Assembly (NCBI GenBank): GCA_017522915.1
Contig: JAFWXX010000030.1
Location: forward strand, 1 to 61,673
Length of the DNA: 61,673 nt
Direction: 5' to 3'
From: Bacteroidaceae bacterium
GTDB lineage: Bacteria; Bacteroidota; Bacteroidia; Bacteroidales; Bacteroidaceae
Shown here in pieces: positions 14,488-23,521 of this stretch (position 1 is the stretch's first letter; the number at the start of each line of letters is the position of its first letter). Below the pieces are notes generated by a model that worked only from the letters and a program-made list of their open reading frames with translations, did not search any database and was not told the DNA's origin. The position numbers and the translations under genes are program-made.

Positions 14488-16998
14488 TCAGTTTTTTGAA
14501 CCGGAGAAAAGCGAGACTGTCCATGCAACCGCAATGCTCACTGCTATGCCTATTGCTCCGAACAGCAGGAAGTTGGCATCAGTATGCTCGCTTATCCAGA
14601 ATACTACAGCCTCGCCTGCAACAAATCCGGCAAGAGCTGCATATCCTTTGACACGCTTCATGAATACGGCGATGAAGAACAAACCGCCAAGTCCGCTTGT
14701 GAGCAGTCCTAACGTCTCGTTGAAGAAGTCGAGGAACGACTGTATGTCCCATGTTGCCATTAACAATGCAAGCAACAGGCCGACCATACCGCTTATGCAC
14801 GATGCCCAACGGGCTACTGATACAAGCTGCTGCTCGTCGGTAGAACTGCGGAAACGTTTCCAGAAGTCGATAGAGAATGCTGTAGCCACACTGTTAATGT
14901 TACTTGAAATGGTACTCATGGTCGCAGCGAAGATTGCAGCAATGAGAGCACCGGCTATACCGGCAGGCATCTGGCTCATCATGAAGAACGGGAATATTGC
15001 ATCGGTCTGTCCCATGGTAACATCCAGTTCTGCCGGATGGGTATTGTAGAAACTGTAGAGTCCTGTTCCAATCATGTAGAAGGCTACAGAAACGAACACG
15101 CTCATCACACCGTTTACCAGAATGCCTCGTCCTGCCGATTTCTCATCAGGAGTGGTGAGGTATCGCTGGATTACTGTCTGGTCCGAGGTGTATGAAATAA
15201 GGTTATTTGCCAAACCGCCGAGAATTATGACCCACCATGTGGCCTGCGACCAGGAGTTGCTCCAGTCGAACAGTCTCAGTTTGTCGTTCTCCAAGGCAAT
15301 GTTTATGCATCCGCTTATTCCGCCTTCAGTTTCTACAGCTAGATATATGACGGCAAAGATAGCTCCGAAGACAAGTATCAGTCCTTGCACTACGTCTCCC
15401 CATATGACAGCTTCAACACCACCCATTGTACAATAAATGATTGTTACCAGGCCCATGAGTACAATGCACAGGTATATGTCGATGCCTGTCACGGCTGTGA
15501 GTGCCAATGAGGGCAGATACAGCACGATAGCCATACGCACAATCATGAATATGCAGAAGAAAGTAGAGGCCAGCATACGGGTGAAGAGATTGAAGCGTTG
15601 CTCCAGTATTTCGTATGCACTTGTTACGTTGAGCTTCCTGAAGTAGGGCAGATAGTACTTTATTACCGGGAAGCTGATGAGCAGTATCATCCATAGCATA
15701 GGGTAATAGGTCCAATCTGTAGCGTATGCTTTGGCAGGAATGGTCATATAGGTGATAGCCGAGAGCATAGTGGCATATATGCTGATACCGGCTGCCCACC
15801 AGGGGATACGTCCTCCGCCTTTGAAGAAGTCGTCGGCATTGCTCGCTTTACGCATGAAATAGGCTCCCATTCCCAGCATGCCTACAAGATAGAGTGCAAG
15901 AATGGTCCAGTTCAGCCAGCCGAAGCTCTTGTCGTTGGTTACTTCAATGTGTGTAACATCCGTACTGCGCACGCCTGGCATGAGTTCACCTCCGCTATAG
16001 CTCCATCCTTTGCCTCCAACCTCTGCGGTGAGGCAGGCTCCGGCACGGGCAAGCAGGCTGTCACCGGGCAAGAATCCCCATGAGTCGGTGATGGTATGAT
16101 AGGTGAGCACGTCTTTGCGGAATTTGTACCACTCCGGTGCGTGACGCAGGTACATGCTGTCCTGTTGTCCGCTGATGGCACTGAGGAAGATGTCATGGTC
16201 AACTCCGCCGAAGAATAGCACATGGCTGTATCCTATAGGGCTGCATGTACTGCCCACTACGGCCTGTATCTGCTGTTCGCGCTTCCCGTCATCGGCATTT
16301 TCTCTCCATGCCATGGCTGGTGAAGTCCGTTTCCATTGTTCGGGTGTGACATTGCCTTTCTTCAGTTCTGCTATGGATATGTAAATGCCATCGGTATGCA
16401 CCGAAGCTTCCTGTTTCTCAGCTTTTGGCTGGTATCCGCCAAATATGAAAAGTGCATATCCTGAAGATGTATTCTGTACGGCCATGCAAGGTTGAAGGCG
16501 GCATGCGTCAGGTATAGTGGCTGCAATGCTCCATGTTTTCTCCTCGCATGGGAACGGTATAGCATAAACCTCCTTGTTCGGAACACCATCCGTCTCTCCT
16601 CCGGCTGCCCATATCATGCCGTTGTAGTAAGTTGCTGCGAAGTTGTCCAGTGCCTTAGGCAAAGAGACAAAAGATGTGGATGAACCATCGGCAGAACTGA
16701 TGAACACACATTCGCTAAGCGAAGCTGCTGCATCCATTCCACCCAAATAGACAACACCACCGGGTACTTGTACGCTGGCTCCGTAGGCACGTGGGTAATA
16801 GACTTTCTGTCCGCCGTCGGCGCAGGGCACATCAGGGAAGTTACATCCTCCGTATGTTGCAAGTCTGCCCTTTATCCAACCTGCATAATGGCCCGAAACA
16901 GCCTTCTCCAGAGGTGTGGCAGGCGATACGGTAATCCTGTTCTGCGCCATGCAGAGCAGAGAACAGAGAAGTAGCGGTAGTAAAAGAAGTTTTTTCAT
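14488..16998 (-). CDS. Mutarotase-sodium/solute symporter fusion, sialic-acid operon
   Basis: An 836-residue fusion. A signal peptide (1-18) precedes a periplasmic Kelch-type propeller (about 20-355) related to sialic acid mutarotase NanM, with GGxD/GGxxP motifs. A sodium:solute symporter (about 365-835) with about 13 membrane segments follows (GGRIPWWAAGISIYATMLSA, SYTSDQTVIQRYL). The propeller would convert anomers of N-acetylneuraminate next to the carrier. It lies 131 bases downstream of the epimerase gene and is the third gene of the operon with the lyase. The substrate is inferred from the operon. Confidence 0.88.
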   Translation of the reverse strand: MKKLLLLPLLLCSLLCMAQNRITVSPATPLEKAVSGHYAGWIKGRLATYGGCNFPDVPCADGGQKVYYPRAYGASVQVPGGVVYLGGMDAAASLSECVFISSADGSSTSFVSLPKALDNFAATYYNGMIWAAGGETDGVPNKEVYAIPFPCEEKTWSIAATIPDACRLQPCMAVQNTSSGYALFIFGGYQPKAEKQEASVHTDGIYISIAELKKGNVTPEQWKRTSPAMAWRENADDGKREQQIQAVVGSTCSPIGYSHVLFFGGVDHDIFLSAISGQQDSMYLRHAPEWYKFRKDVLTYHTITDSWGFLPGDSLLARAGACLTAEVGGKGWSYSGGELMPGVRSTDVTHIEVTNDKSFGWLNWTILALYLVGMLGMGAYFMRKASNADDFFKGGGRIPWWAAGISIYATMLSAITYMTIPAKAYATDWTYYPMLWMILLISFPVIKYYLPYFRKLNVTSAYEILEQRFNLFTRMLASTFFCIFMIVRMAIVLYLPSLALTAVTGIDIYLCIVLMGLVTIIYCTMGGVEAVIWGDVVQGLILVFGAIFAVIYLAVETEGGISGCINIALENDKLRLFDWSNSWSQATWWVIILGGLANNLISYTSDQTVIQRYLTTPDEKSAGRGILVNGVMSVFVSVAFYMIGTGLYSFYNTHPAELDVTMGQTDAIFPFFMMSQMPAGIAGALIAAIFAATMSTISSNINSVATAFSIDFWKRFRSSTDEQQLVSVARWASCISGMVGLLLALLMATWDIQSFLDFFNETLGLLTSGLGGLFFIAVFMKRVKGYAALAGFVAGEAVVFWISEHTDANFLLFGAIGIAVSIAVAWTVSLFSGSKN

Positions 16999-17129
16999 AA
17001 AGAATTATGGACCTCCGTCTTCCTCTATTATATGCGTGTGGCATAAACAGTGGCGGAGATACCGGTATTTTGCTGTTTGTGTTTTTAATTATTGCAGTGT
17101 AGCCTATCCTTATTCGGATTGCTCTGGGA

Positions 17130-18311
17130 TTAATCCTGTTCTGTAAGTCCGTTGCATAAATCGAATGACTTTATCATCATTCTCGGAATGTGGAACGGGC
17201 CTTTGAAGATATTACCCTTTGCAGGCTGTGCTACAGTGCCGTCGCGGTGCAGGTAGCCGTACCATTCGCCATACTCCTCATCGGGGAAGTGTGCGTATGT
17301 CCATTCGCTTATCTGCTTGTGCCATATAAGGTACTTGTCGTCGCCTGTTGCCTCGTATGCGTACAATGTCGCAATTATGGCTTCGGTCTGCGGCCACCAG
17401 AACTTCATGTCCTGCGAGTAGTCCTGAGGAGGAAGGTTGCGGCAGTCGCGGAAGTTTATTATGCCGCCGTACTGCTTGTCCCAGCCCCATTCCCAAGACC
17501 AGTCGAGTATCTGGAGAGCCTGTGCTGTCAGCTCCTTGTCCCAACCGCGGTATTTGGCCTCTTCGAGAAGGAACCACGCTGTCTCTATGCAGTGTCCTGG
17601 GTTTATAAGCCTGCCGTTTATTGTATCGATGAACTCACCGTCTGGGCCTACCATTTCGAGCAGTGCTTTGAACTCCGGTTTCATGAAGTCCTTGAGCGAT
17701 GCTATCGATTCGTCTATCTGCCGGTCGAGTACAGGGTCGCTTATTACGTTGCGTATGCGCGATGCCGTGTTTATCAATATCATTACCAGCGAGTGTCCTT
17801 TCGCTTTCAGAGCATCGAGATATTTCGGTTCCATGTAGCCGGGGGTAGCAACGAACTTGCGTATATCCTTGAAGAGATTCAATGCCTTTTCGGCATAGCT
17901 CATGTCGCCCGAAGCCTTTGCATATTCGGCCATGGCAATGGCAGCAAAGCTCTCTGAGAATACATAGCGGCGTTTGCGCAGCGGCGTACCGTCGGCCATT
18001 ACTTCGAAGTACATTCTGCCGTCGCTGTCAAAGCAATGTGCTTCAATGAAATCGATAGTGCTCTTCGCCGCAGCAAGCCAGTCGGGATTCTTCTCTATCG
18101 TGTTGTATGCAAAACTGCATACAAAGGCAAAACGTCCTTGGAACCATACCGATTTTGTACTGTCTATAAGCGAGCCGTCACGGTCAACGCAAGTATAGAC
18201 GCCACCGTTCACACGGTCAAGCCCATTCTTCAGCCAGAATGGCATTATGTTGTTTACAAGGTCGTCACGGTATTTCCGTGACCAGCCTTCGAGATATTCT
18301 TTCCAATTCAT
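17130..18311 (-). CDS. nanE: AGE-family epimerase (N-acylglucosamine 2-epimerase)
   Basis: A 393-residue (alpha/alpha)6-barrel enzyme. Family motifs are QGRFAFVCSFAYN, RKRRYVFSESFAAIA, NPGHCIETAWFLLEE and the C-terminal KGPFHIPRMM. It interconverts N-acetylmannosamine and N-acetylglucosamine after the lyase splits sialic acid, as in the Bacteroides nan pathway. The first ATG is at 18311; a slightly longer frame would start with TTG. It lies 26 bases after the lyase gene. Confidence 0.9.
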   Translation of the reverse strand: MNWKEYLEGWSRKYRDDLVNNIMPFWLKNGLDRVNGGVYTCVDRDGSLIDSTKSVWFQGRFAFVCSFAYNTIEKNPDWLAAAKSTIDFIEAHCFDSDGRMYFEVMADGTPLRKRRYVFSESFAAIAMAEYAKASGDMSYAEKALNLFKDIRKFVATPGYMEPKYLDALKAKGHSLVMILINTASRIRNVISDPVLDRQIDESIASLKDFMKPEFKALLEMVGPDGEFIDTINGRLINPGHCIETAWFLLEEAKYRGWDKELTAQALQILDWSWEWGWDKQYGGIINFRDCRNLPPQDYSQDMKFWWPQTEAIIATLYAYEATGDDKYLIWHKQISEWTYAHFPDEEYGEWYGYLHRDGTVAQPAKGNIFKGPFHIPRMMIKSFDLCNGLTEQD

Positions 18312-18337
18312 AAACAAAAATCATTTAGTCCTGTATA

Positions 18338-19255
18338 TCAGAATTTGTTGCAACGCTCAAAGAAGTTGATAGCCTCCAGCTCCTTGCGCATAGCAGCCTC
18401 CTCTTCGTCTGTCATGTTCTGGAAAGGAGTGCGGTTCTTGCCGAGGTCGAGGCCGATAAGCTTCATGATGCGCTTGCCGCCTACTATATTTCCGCGATAG
18501 CGGCAAATGACGTTGATTACCTCCTGCGAGAAGTTCTGCAGTTCGCGTGCCTTCTCCAGGTCACCAGCGTTCCATGCGTCAATGATGCCCGCAAGGTTGC
18601 ATCCGTTATAGTTGGTTGTTCCGCCGATGCCGCCCTGTGCACCGCCCATGGCAAGGCAAGGCAGAATTGTCTCGTCCTGTCCGTGGAGCATATCGAACTT
18701 GCCGTTCTTGTAAAGACGGCACTGGTTGTATTCGTAAAGGCTCTCGAATGTATATTTGATGCCGGCGAAGTTAGGAATGCGTCCATCTACGGCCTCAAGG
18801 AACTTTACCATAGGGAGGAATGCTCCGTTGAATGCCGGTATATGGTAGAAATAGAACGGCAGCTCAGGTGCAGCCGATGCAATCTCCTCGCAGTATTTTA
18901 CCAGCTCCTCTACGCGTCCAACCTTCGGGAATGGAGGTGCCATGGCACCAATGCCGAACACACCCATCTTCTGTGCATGCTCAGCCATTCGGCGGCTCGA
19001 CTTCACACATGTGCTTCCTACATGTACGATAATCTTGAAACCCTCCGGTGCGGCAGCTACCCAAGCCTCGGTGAGCTTGATGCGCTCCTCTTCGGTGAGC
19101 ATATATCCCTCACCCGATGAACCGTTGATGAATACACCTTTCATCCCGTTCTTTGCAAGCATCTGCGCGTATGCAGGGATTGGTTCGTAGTTGACTTCAC
19201 CATTCTCGTAGAAAGGTGTGAACGGTGCATCGATCAAGCCAATAATCTTTTCCAT
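18338..19255 (-). CDS. nanA: N-acetylneuraminate lyase
   Basis: A 305-residue DHDPS/NAL-family TIM barrel. Visible motifs are GSSGEGYMLT (substrate carboxylate binding), FYFYHIPAF (catalytic Tyr) and GIKYT (Schiff-base Lys). It cleaves N-acetylneuraminate to N-acetylmannosamine and pyruvate. The preceding TTG is in frame, but the ATG at 19255 is preferred. It is first in the operon, followed by the epimerase and the mutarotase-symporter. No clear -7 box or adjacent regulator is seen in 19256-19449. Confidence 0.92.
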   Translation of the reverse strand: MEKIIGLIDAPFTPFYENGEVNYEPIPAYAQMLAKNGMKGVFINGSSGEGYMLTEEERIKLTEAWVAAAPEGFKIIVHVGSTCVKSSRRMAEHAQKMGVFGIGAMAPPFPKVGRVEELVKYCEEIASAAPELPFYFYHIPAFNGAFLPMVKFLEAVDGRIPNFAGIKYTFESLYEYNQCRLYKNGKFDMLHGQDETILPCLAMGGAQGGIGGTTNYNGCNLAGIIDAWNAGDLEKARELQNFSQEVINVICRYRGNIVGGKRIMKLIGLDLGKNRTPFQNMTDEEEAAMRKELEAINFFERCNKF

Positions 19256-19424
19256 AATCAAGCTTATATTAGTTATAAATTACAATTACCTGCTTTTATA
19301 TAGTGTACAATCTTACAAAAGAAGAAAAAATAATCTTAAAGAGCAAATTTGCATGGCTGTTTGTGAGCTGTTATCCTTTTGTGTTAACAGGTGTTAACAA
19401 TTTAGCGAAACACTCTCTTTTTGC

Positions 19425-19432
19425 TATCTTCG
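19425..19432 (+). promoter_or_regulatory. -7 box variant before trmO
   Basis: TATCTTCG lies 17 bases before the ATG at 19450. The same variant precedes rlmD, ftsK and the DUF2027-Smr gene. A direct repeat GTGTTAACA (19381 and 19391) is just upstream. Confidence 0.55.
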
Positions 19433-19449
19433 CGCAAAAACAAAGCATA

Positions 19450-20133
19450 ATGAACATCGAACCTATTGCATATTACCGTTCGCTTTTGCCTTCCAAGTTC
19501 GGAGTTCCCAGACAGAGCGGTCTTGTGCCGGAACTGCGTGGCAAGGTTGTGTTTGAACCTCAGTACTGCAATGCCGATGCGTTACGCGGCATCGAAGGGT
19601 TCGATTTTCTATGGCTGATATGGGGATTCTCCTTGAACGGCAAGCCCGCAGGCGAGTGGTCGCCGCTGGTGCGTCCGCCTTTGTTGGGTGGCAATGAGCA
19701 TGTAGGCGTGTTTGCTACACGTTCACCGTTCCGCCCTAATCCGCTGGGGTTATCTTCGGTACGTTTGCTCGGTATAGAGAACAATGACGGAACTCCGGCT
19801 TTGATTGTCGGAGGTGCCGACCTTGTTGACGGTACCCCGATATATGACATCAAGCCTTATGTGACATACTGCGATTCTCATGATGCTGCGCGTAGCGGAT
19901 TCGTAGATGAGAGGCATTGGCAGGAACTGGAAGTGTCGGTTCCCGGTGAGTTCAGGGCAATGTTTTCCGATGAGGAATATGCCATGTTGTGCGGTGTTCT
20001 GCGTCTTGACCCGCGTCCGCAGTATCACGAAGACCCTGAGCGTATTTATGGAATGCCTTTTGCCGGTTACGATATCCGTTTCACTGTCTCATGTGACGGC
20101 GTATTGAGAGTAGTGGATGTCGTTAAGATGTAG
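19450..20133 (+). CDS. trmO: tRNA (N6-threonylcarbamoyladenosine(37)-N6)-methyltransferase TrmO
   Basis: A 227-residue TsaA/UPF0066 protein. It methylates t6A37 in tRNA using S-adenosylmethionine. Visible are GFDFLWLIWGF, FATRSPFRPNPLGLSSVRL (the family signature, about 86-104) and DIKPYVTYCDS. The long in-frame N-terminal extension from 19303 overlaps the promoter, so MNIEPIAY at 19450 is chosen. It is monocistronic and divergent from the sialic-acid operon. Confidence 0.93.
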   Translation: MNIEPIAYYRSLLPSKFGVPRQSGLVPELRGKVVFEPQYCNADALRGIEGFDFLWLIWGFSLNGKPAGEWSPLVRPPLLGGNEHVGVFATRSPFRPNPLGLSSVRLLGIENNDGTPALIVGGADLVDGTPIYDIKPYVTYCDSHDAARSGFVDERHWQELEVSVPGEFRAMFSDEEYAMLCGVLRLDPRPQYHEDPERIYGMPFAGYDIRFTVSCDGVLRVVDVVKM

Positions 20134-20194
20134 AAGGCTGTCTTTTATAGAAATGTTGGTTTTTATGGCAGTTATTTCCGTTTTTATTACTATC

Positions 20195-20281
20195 TTTGAG
20201 GTAAACCTCGAATATAGATTGCACTAGCTGTGAAATATCAAAGCAAGCTTTGCTAATCTCGCTCGTTTGTTGCTATATTTG
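20195..20281 (+). repeat. REP-like element (divergent copy)
   Basis: An 87-nt element starting TTTGAGGTAAAC and ending CTATATTTG, with a central CAAAGC/GCTTTG hairpin. Its ends match the two copies at 27057-27224, which lie in the opposite orientation. Nothing else is seen in the gap 20134-20438. Confidence 0.65.
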
Positions 20282-20438
20282 AAGCAGAATTACTTGTTGA
20301 TTAGTATAGTAGTTCTTGAAATACCTTTAAGTGTCATTTGCCGGCTTAAGCAATCAGACCTTTAATTAGGCGGTTCTTCTGAGGCAGGTGGCACTTTTTT
20401 ATTTATTCTCGCGCGTGTATATCGCGTATATATATAAT

Positions 20439-20466
20439 AAGGGTGTGCCAAATTTTGGCACACCCT
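20439..20466 (-). terminator. Terminator of ppdK
   Basis: Arms AAGGGTGTGCCAAA and TTTGGCACACCCTT (nearly perfect, 13-14 bp) directly after the ppdK stop. A T/A-rich tract follows on the minus strand. Confidence 0.88.
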
Positions 20467-20488
20467 TTGTTGTTGGTTGAGTATCTTA

Positions 20489-23212
20489 TTATGCCTCCTC
20501 AACTGCAGCCTGAGCAGCAGCCAAACGTGCGATAGGCACGCGGAATGGAGAACATGATACATAGTTCAAGCCTACTCTGTGGCAGAACTTTACAGACTCA
20601 GGCTCACCGCCGTGCTCACCGCAGATACCGCACTTGAGGTCAGGGTTAACTGAGCGGCCCTTAGCTGTAGCCATCTCAACGAGCTGGCCTACACCTGTCT
20701 GGTCGAGTACCTGGAATGGGTCATTCTTAAGAATCTTCTTGCGGAGATAGATTGGCAAGAATGAGTTGACGTCGTCACGAGAGTAACCGAATGTCATCTG
20801 TGTCAAGTCGTTTGTACCGAATGAGAAGAACTGAGCCTGCTGAGCAATCTGGTCAGCAGTGAGGGCTGCACGTGGAATCTCAATCATTGTACCGATTGTA
20901 TATTCTACAGAATCGCCTTCAGCTGCGAACAGTGCGTTAGCTGCCTCAAGGATAGCGTTCTTCTGCTCCTCGAACTCATTGATGATACCTACCAATGGAA
21001 CCATGATTTCAGGGTAGATAACCTTGCCTTCCTTCTTCAACTCAAGAGCAGCACCGAGGATAGCGGTTGTCTGCATTCTTGTAATTTCGGGATATGTGTT
21101 TCCGAGACGGCAGCCACGGTGACCGAGCATCGGGTTGAACTCCTCAAGAGACTTGACACGACGCTGAACAGCCTCTACGGTCTTGCCCATAGCCTCTGCA
21201 AGCATCTGCTGGCCCTTTGCATCGTGTGGTACGAACTCGTGGAGTGGCGGGTCGAGCAGGCGGACAGTCACGTGCAAGCCTTCCATTGCCTTGAAGATAC
21301 CTACGAAGTCGGCCTTCTGGAATGGCAACAGCTTAGCAAGAGCTACCTCGCGCTCCTTTGTTGTCTCGGCAAGAATCATCTCGCGCATAGCCTTGATCTT
21401 CTCACCCTCGAAGAACATGTGCTCTGTACGGCAGAGACCGATACCGATAGCACCGAAGTCACGTGCAACCTGTGCATCGTGTGGAGTGTCGGCATTTGTG
21501 CGTACGCCCAAGCGTGCGTACTTGTCACAGATAGTCATGAGTTCTGCAAAGTCACCGCTGAGCTCAGGAGCCTTAGTCTCAACCTTGCCCTCGATAACCT
21601 GGCCTGTAGAACCGTTGAGTGAGATATAGTCGCCTTCGTTGAAGGTGATGCCGTCAACAGTCAATGTGCGCTTCTTGTAGTCGATAACGAGTGTACCGGC
21701 ACCTGATACGCAGCACTTGCCCATACCGCGTGCAACAACGGCTGCGTGAGAAGTCATACCGCCGCGTGCTGTAAGGATACCCTGAGCGGCAGCCATACCT
21801 GCGAGATCCTCAGGAGAGGTTTCGATACGTACAAGCACTACCTTCTCACCGTCCTCGTGCCACTTCTCTGCGTCGTCGGCGAAGAATACGATGCGGCCAG
21901 TAGCTGCACCCGGAGATGCGGGAAGACCGTTTGCGATAACCTTAGCCTTTGCAAGAGCTGCAGTGTCGAATACGGGGTGCAGGAGCTCGTTGAGCTTCTC
22001 AGGCTCCATACGCTTCAAAACAGTCTTGTCATCGATAACGCCGTCGCGGTAGAAGTCCATGGCGATCTTTACCATCGCTGCACCTGTACGCTTGCCGTTA
22101 CGTGTCTGCAAGAACCAGAGCTTGCCCTCCTGTACGGTGAACTCCATATCCTGCATATCCTTGTAGTGGTCCTCAAGGCGTGTCTGGATAGCGTCAAGCT
22201 CCTTGTAGATTTCCGGCATAGCCTCTTCCATTGAAGGATACTTTGAAGCGCGCTCCTCCTCGCTGATGTTCTGCAATGCTGCCCAACGCTGAGAACCTAT
22301 CTTTGTAATCTGCTGCGGTGTGCGGATACCTGCCACAACGTCCTCACCCTGTGCGTTGATGAGGTACTCACCGTTGAAGAGGTTCTCGCCGGTAGCGGCA
22401 TCACGAGAGAAGCATACACCGGTAGCCGATGTATCACCCATGTTGCCGAATACCATTGCCTGAACTGAAACGGCTGTTCCCCACTCATCGGGAATTTTCT
22501 CCATACGACGGTAGAGGATAGCGCGCTCGTTGTTCCAAGACTCGAACACAGCGCAAACGGCACCCCACAACTGCTCGTAAGCGTCAGTCGGGAAGTCTTT
22601 GCCTGTCTGAGCCTTTACGGCAGCCTTGAACTTGGCTACAAGTTCCTTGAGAGACTCAACGCTGAGGTCCTTGTCGAGGACAACGCCTGCCTCTTCCTTA
22701 ACCTTCTCGATGATTGCCTCGAATGGGTCAATCTCCTCCTTGCTTGTAGGCTTCATGCCCAAAACAACGTCACCGTACATCTGTACGAAACGACGGTATG
22801 AATCCCATGCGAACTTCTCGTTGCCGGTCTTCTTTGCAAGGCCCTCTACTACGATATCGTTAAGACCGAGGTTGAGGATTGTATCCATCATACCAGGCAT
22901 AGATGCACGTGCACCTGAACGTACCGATACCAAAAGCGGATTGGTCGGGTCGCCGAATGTAGAGTTCATCAGGTTCTCGATGTTCTTCACTGCGGCCTGA
23001 ACCTCTTCCTTGAGAAGCTCGATAACCTTCTCTCTGCCGAGGCTGTAGTACTCGCCGCAAACCTCAGTAGTGATGGTGAATCCTGGAGGAACAGGGATGC
23101 CGATAAGGTTCATCTCTGCCAAGTTGGCACCTTTACCTCCTAACAAGTTTCTCATTGACGCGTTACCTTCGGCAAGGCCATTACCAAAGGTATAGACTCT
23201 TTTGTCTGCCAT
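20489..23212 (-). CDS. ppdK: Pyruvate, phosphate dikinase
   Basis: A 907-residue enzyme of usual length. It interconverts pyruvate, ATP and phosphate with phosphoenolpyruvate, AMP and pyrophosphate. The N-terminal ATP-grasp domain (LLGGKGANLAEM near 25-36) is followed by the central phospho-histidine domain with GGMTSHAAVVARGMGKC (about 480). The C-terminal PEP/pyruvate barrel carries GTNDLTQMTFGYSRDD and CGICGEHGGEP. It is monocistronic, with a -7 box at 23307-23314 and its own terminator. It is abundant in glycolysis of Bacteroidales. Confidence 0.97.
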   Translation of the reverse strand: MADKRVYTFGNGLAEGNASMRNLLGGKGANLAEMNLIGIPVPPGFTITTEVCGEYYSLGREKVIELLKEEVQAAVKNIENLMNSTFGDPTNPLLVSVRSGARASMPGMMDTILNLGLNDIVVEGLAKKTGNEKFAWDSYRRFVQMYGDVVLGMKPTSKEEIDPFEAIIEKVKEEAGVVLDKDLSVESLKELVAKFKAAVKAQTGKDFPTDAYEQLWGAVCAVFESWNNERAILYRRMEKIPDEWGTAVSVQAMVFGNMGDTSATGVCFSRDAATGENLFNGEYLINAQGEDVVAGIRTPQQITKIGSQRWAALQNISEEERASKYPSMEEAMPEIYKELDAIQTRLEDHYKDMQDMEFTVQEGKLWFLQTRNGKRTGAAMVKIAMDFYRDGVIDDKTVLKRMEPEKLNELLHPVFDTAALAKAKVIANGLPASPGAATGRIVFFADDAEKWHEDGEKVVLVRIETSPEDLAGMAAAQGILTARGGMTSHAAVVARGMGKCCVSGAGTLVIDYKKRTLTVDGITFNEGDYISLNGSTGQVIEGKVETKAPELSGDFAELMTICDKYARLGVRTNADTPHDAQVARDFGAIGIGLCRTEHMFFEGEKIKAMREMILAETTKEREVALAKLLPFQKADFVGIFKAMEGLHVTVRLLDPPLHEFVPHDAKGQQMLAEAMGKTVEAVQRRVKSLEEFNPMLGHRGCRLGNTYPEITRMQTTAILGAALELKKEGKVIYPEIMVPLVGIINEFEEQKNAILEAANALFAAEGDSVEYTIGTMIEIPRAALTADQIAQQAQFFSFGTNDLTQMTFGYSRDDVNSFLPIYLRKKILKNDPFQVLDQTGVGQLVEMATAKGRSVNPDLKCGICGEHGGEPESVKFCHRVGLNYVSCSPFRVPIARLAAAQAAVEEA

Positions 23213-23306
23213 AAATTTTTGAGTTTATTGTTTGTTGATAAATAAAAAAGTTTTAACTGATTCTCGTTGCCGGAACTCCTGTCTTGAGGATGGTCCGACT
23301 AATTTG

Positions 23307-23314
23307 CAAATATA
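23307..23314 (-). promoter_or_regulatory. -7 box of ppdK
   Basis: TATATTTG on the minus strand, about 95 bases before the start. A weak TTTCG lies about 20 bases further upstream. The rest of 23213-23418 shows no gene. Confidence 0.6.
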
Positions 23315-23418
23315 ACAAAAATGTTTGTGATGCGAAATTTCTTCATAAAAATATCACGTAATAAATTAAAAAAAATAAGTTCATCCGTTAAAAGGGCGGT
23401 TTATCGGGATTTTAGGTG

Positions 23419-23426
23419 TATCTTCG
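23419..23426 (+). promoter_or_regulatory. -7 box variant before rlmD
   Basis: TATCTTCG, about 95 bases before the rlmD ATG. It is the same variant as at 19425, 31451 and 45966. Confidence 0.5.
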
Positions 23427-23521
23427 CAAAGAATTTGTAATTTGCGGCAGTATGCGCAAGTGCTGTGGAGTGCTGTCTGCTGCTGCGTGTCGCTTTCAGG
23501 AACGATAAACAAACGAATATA

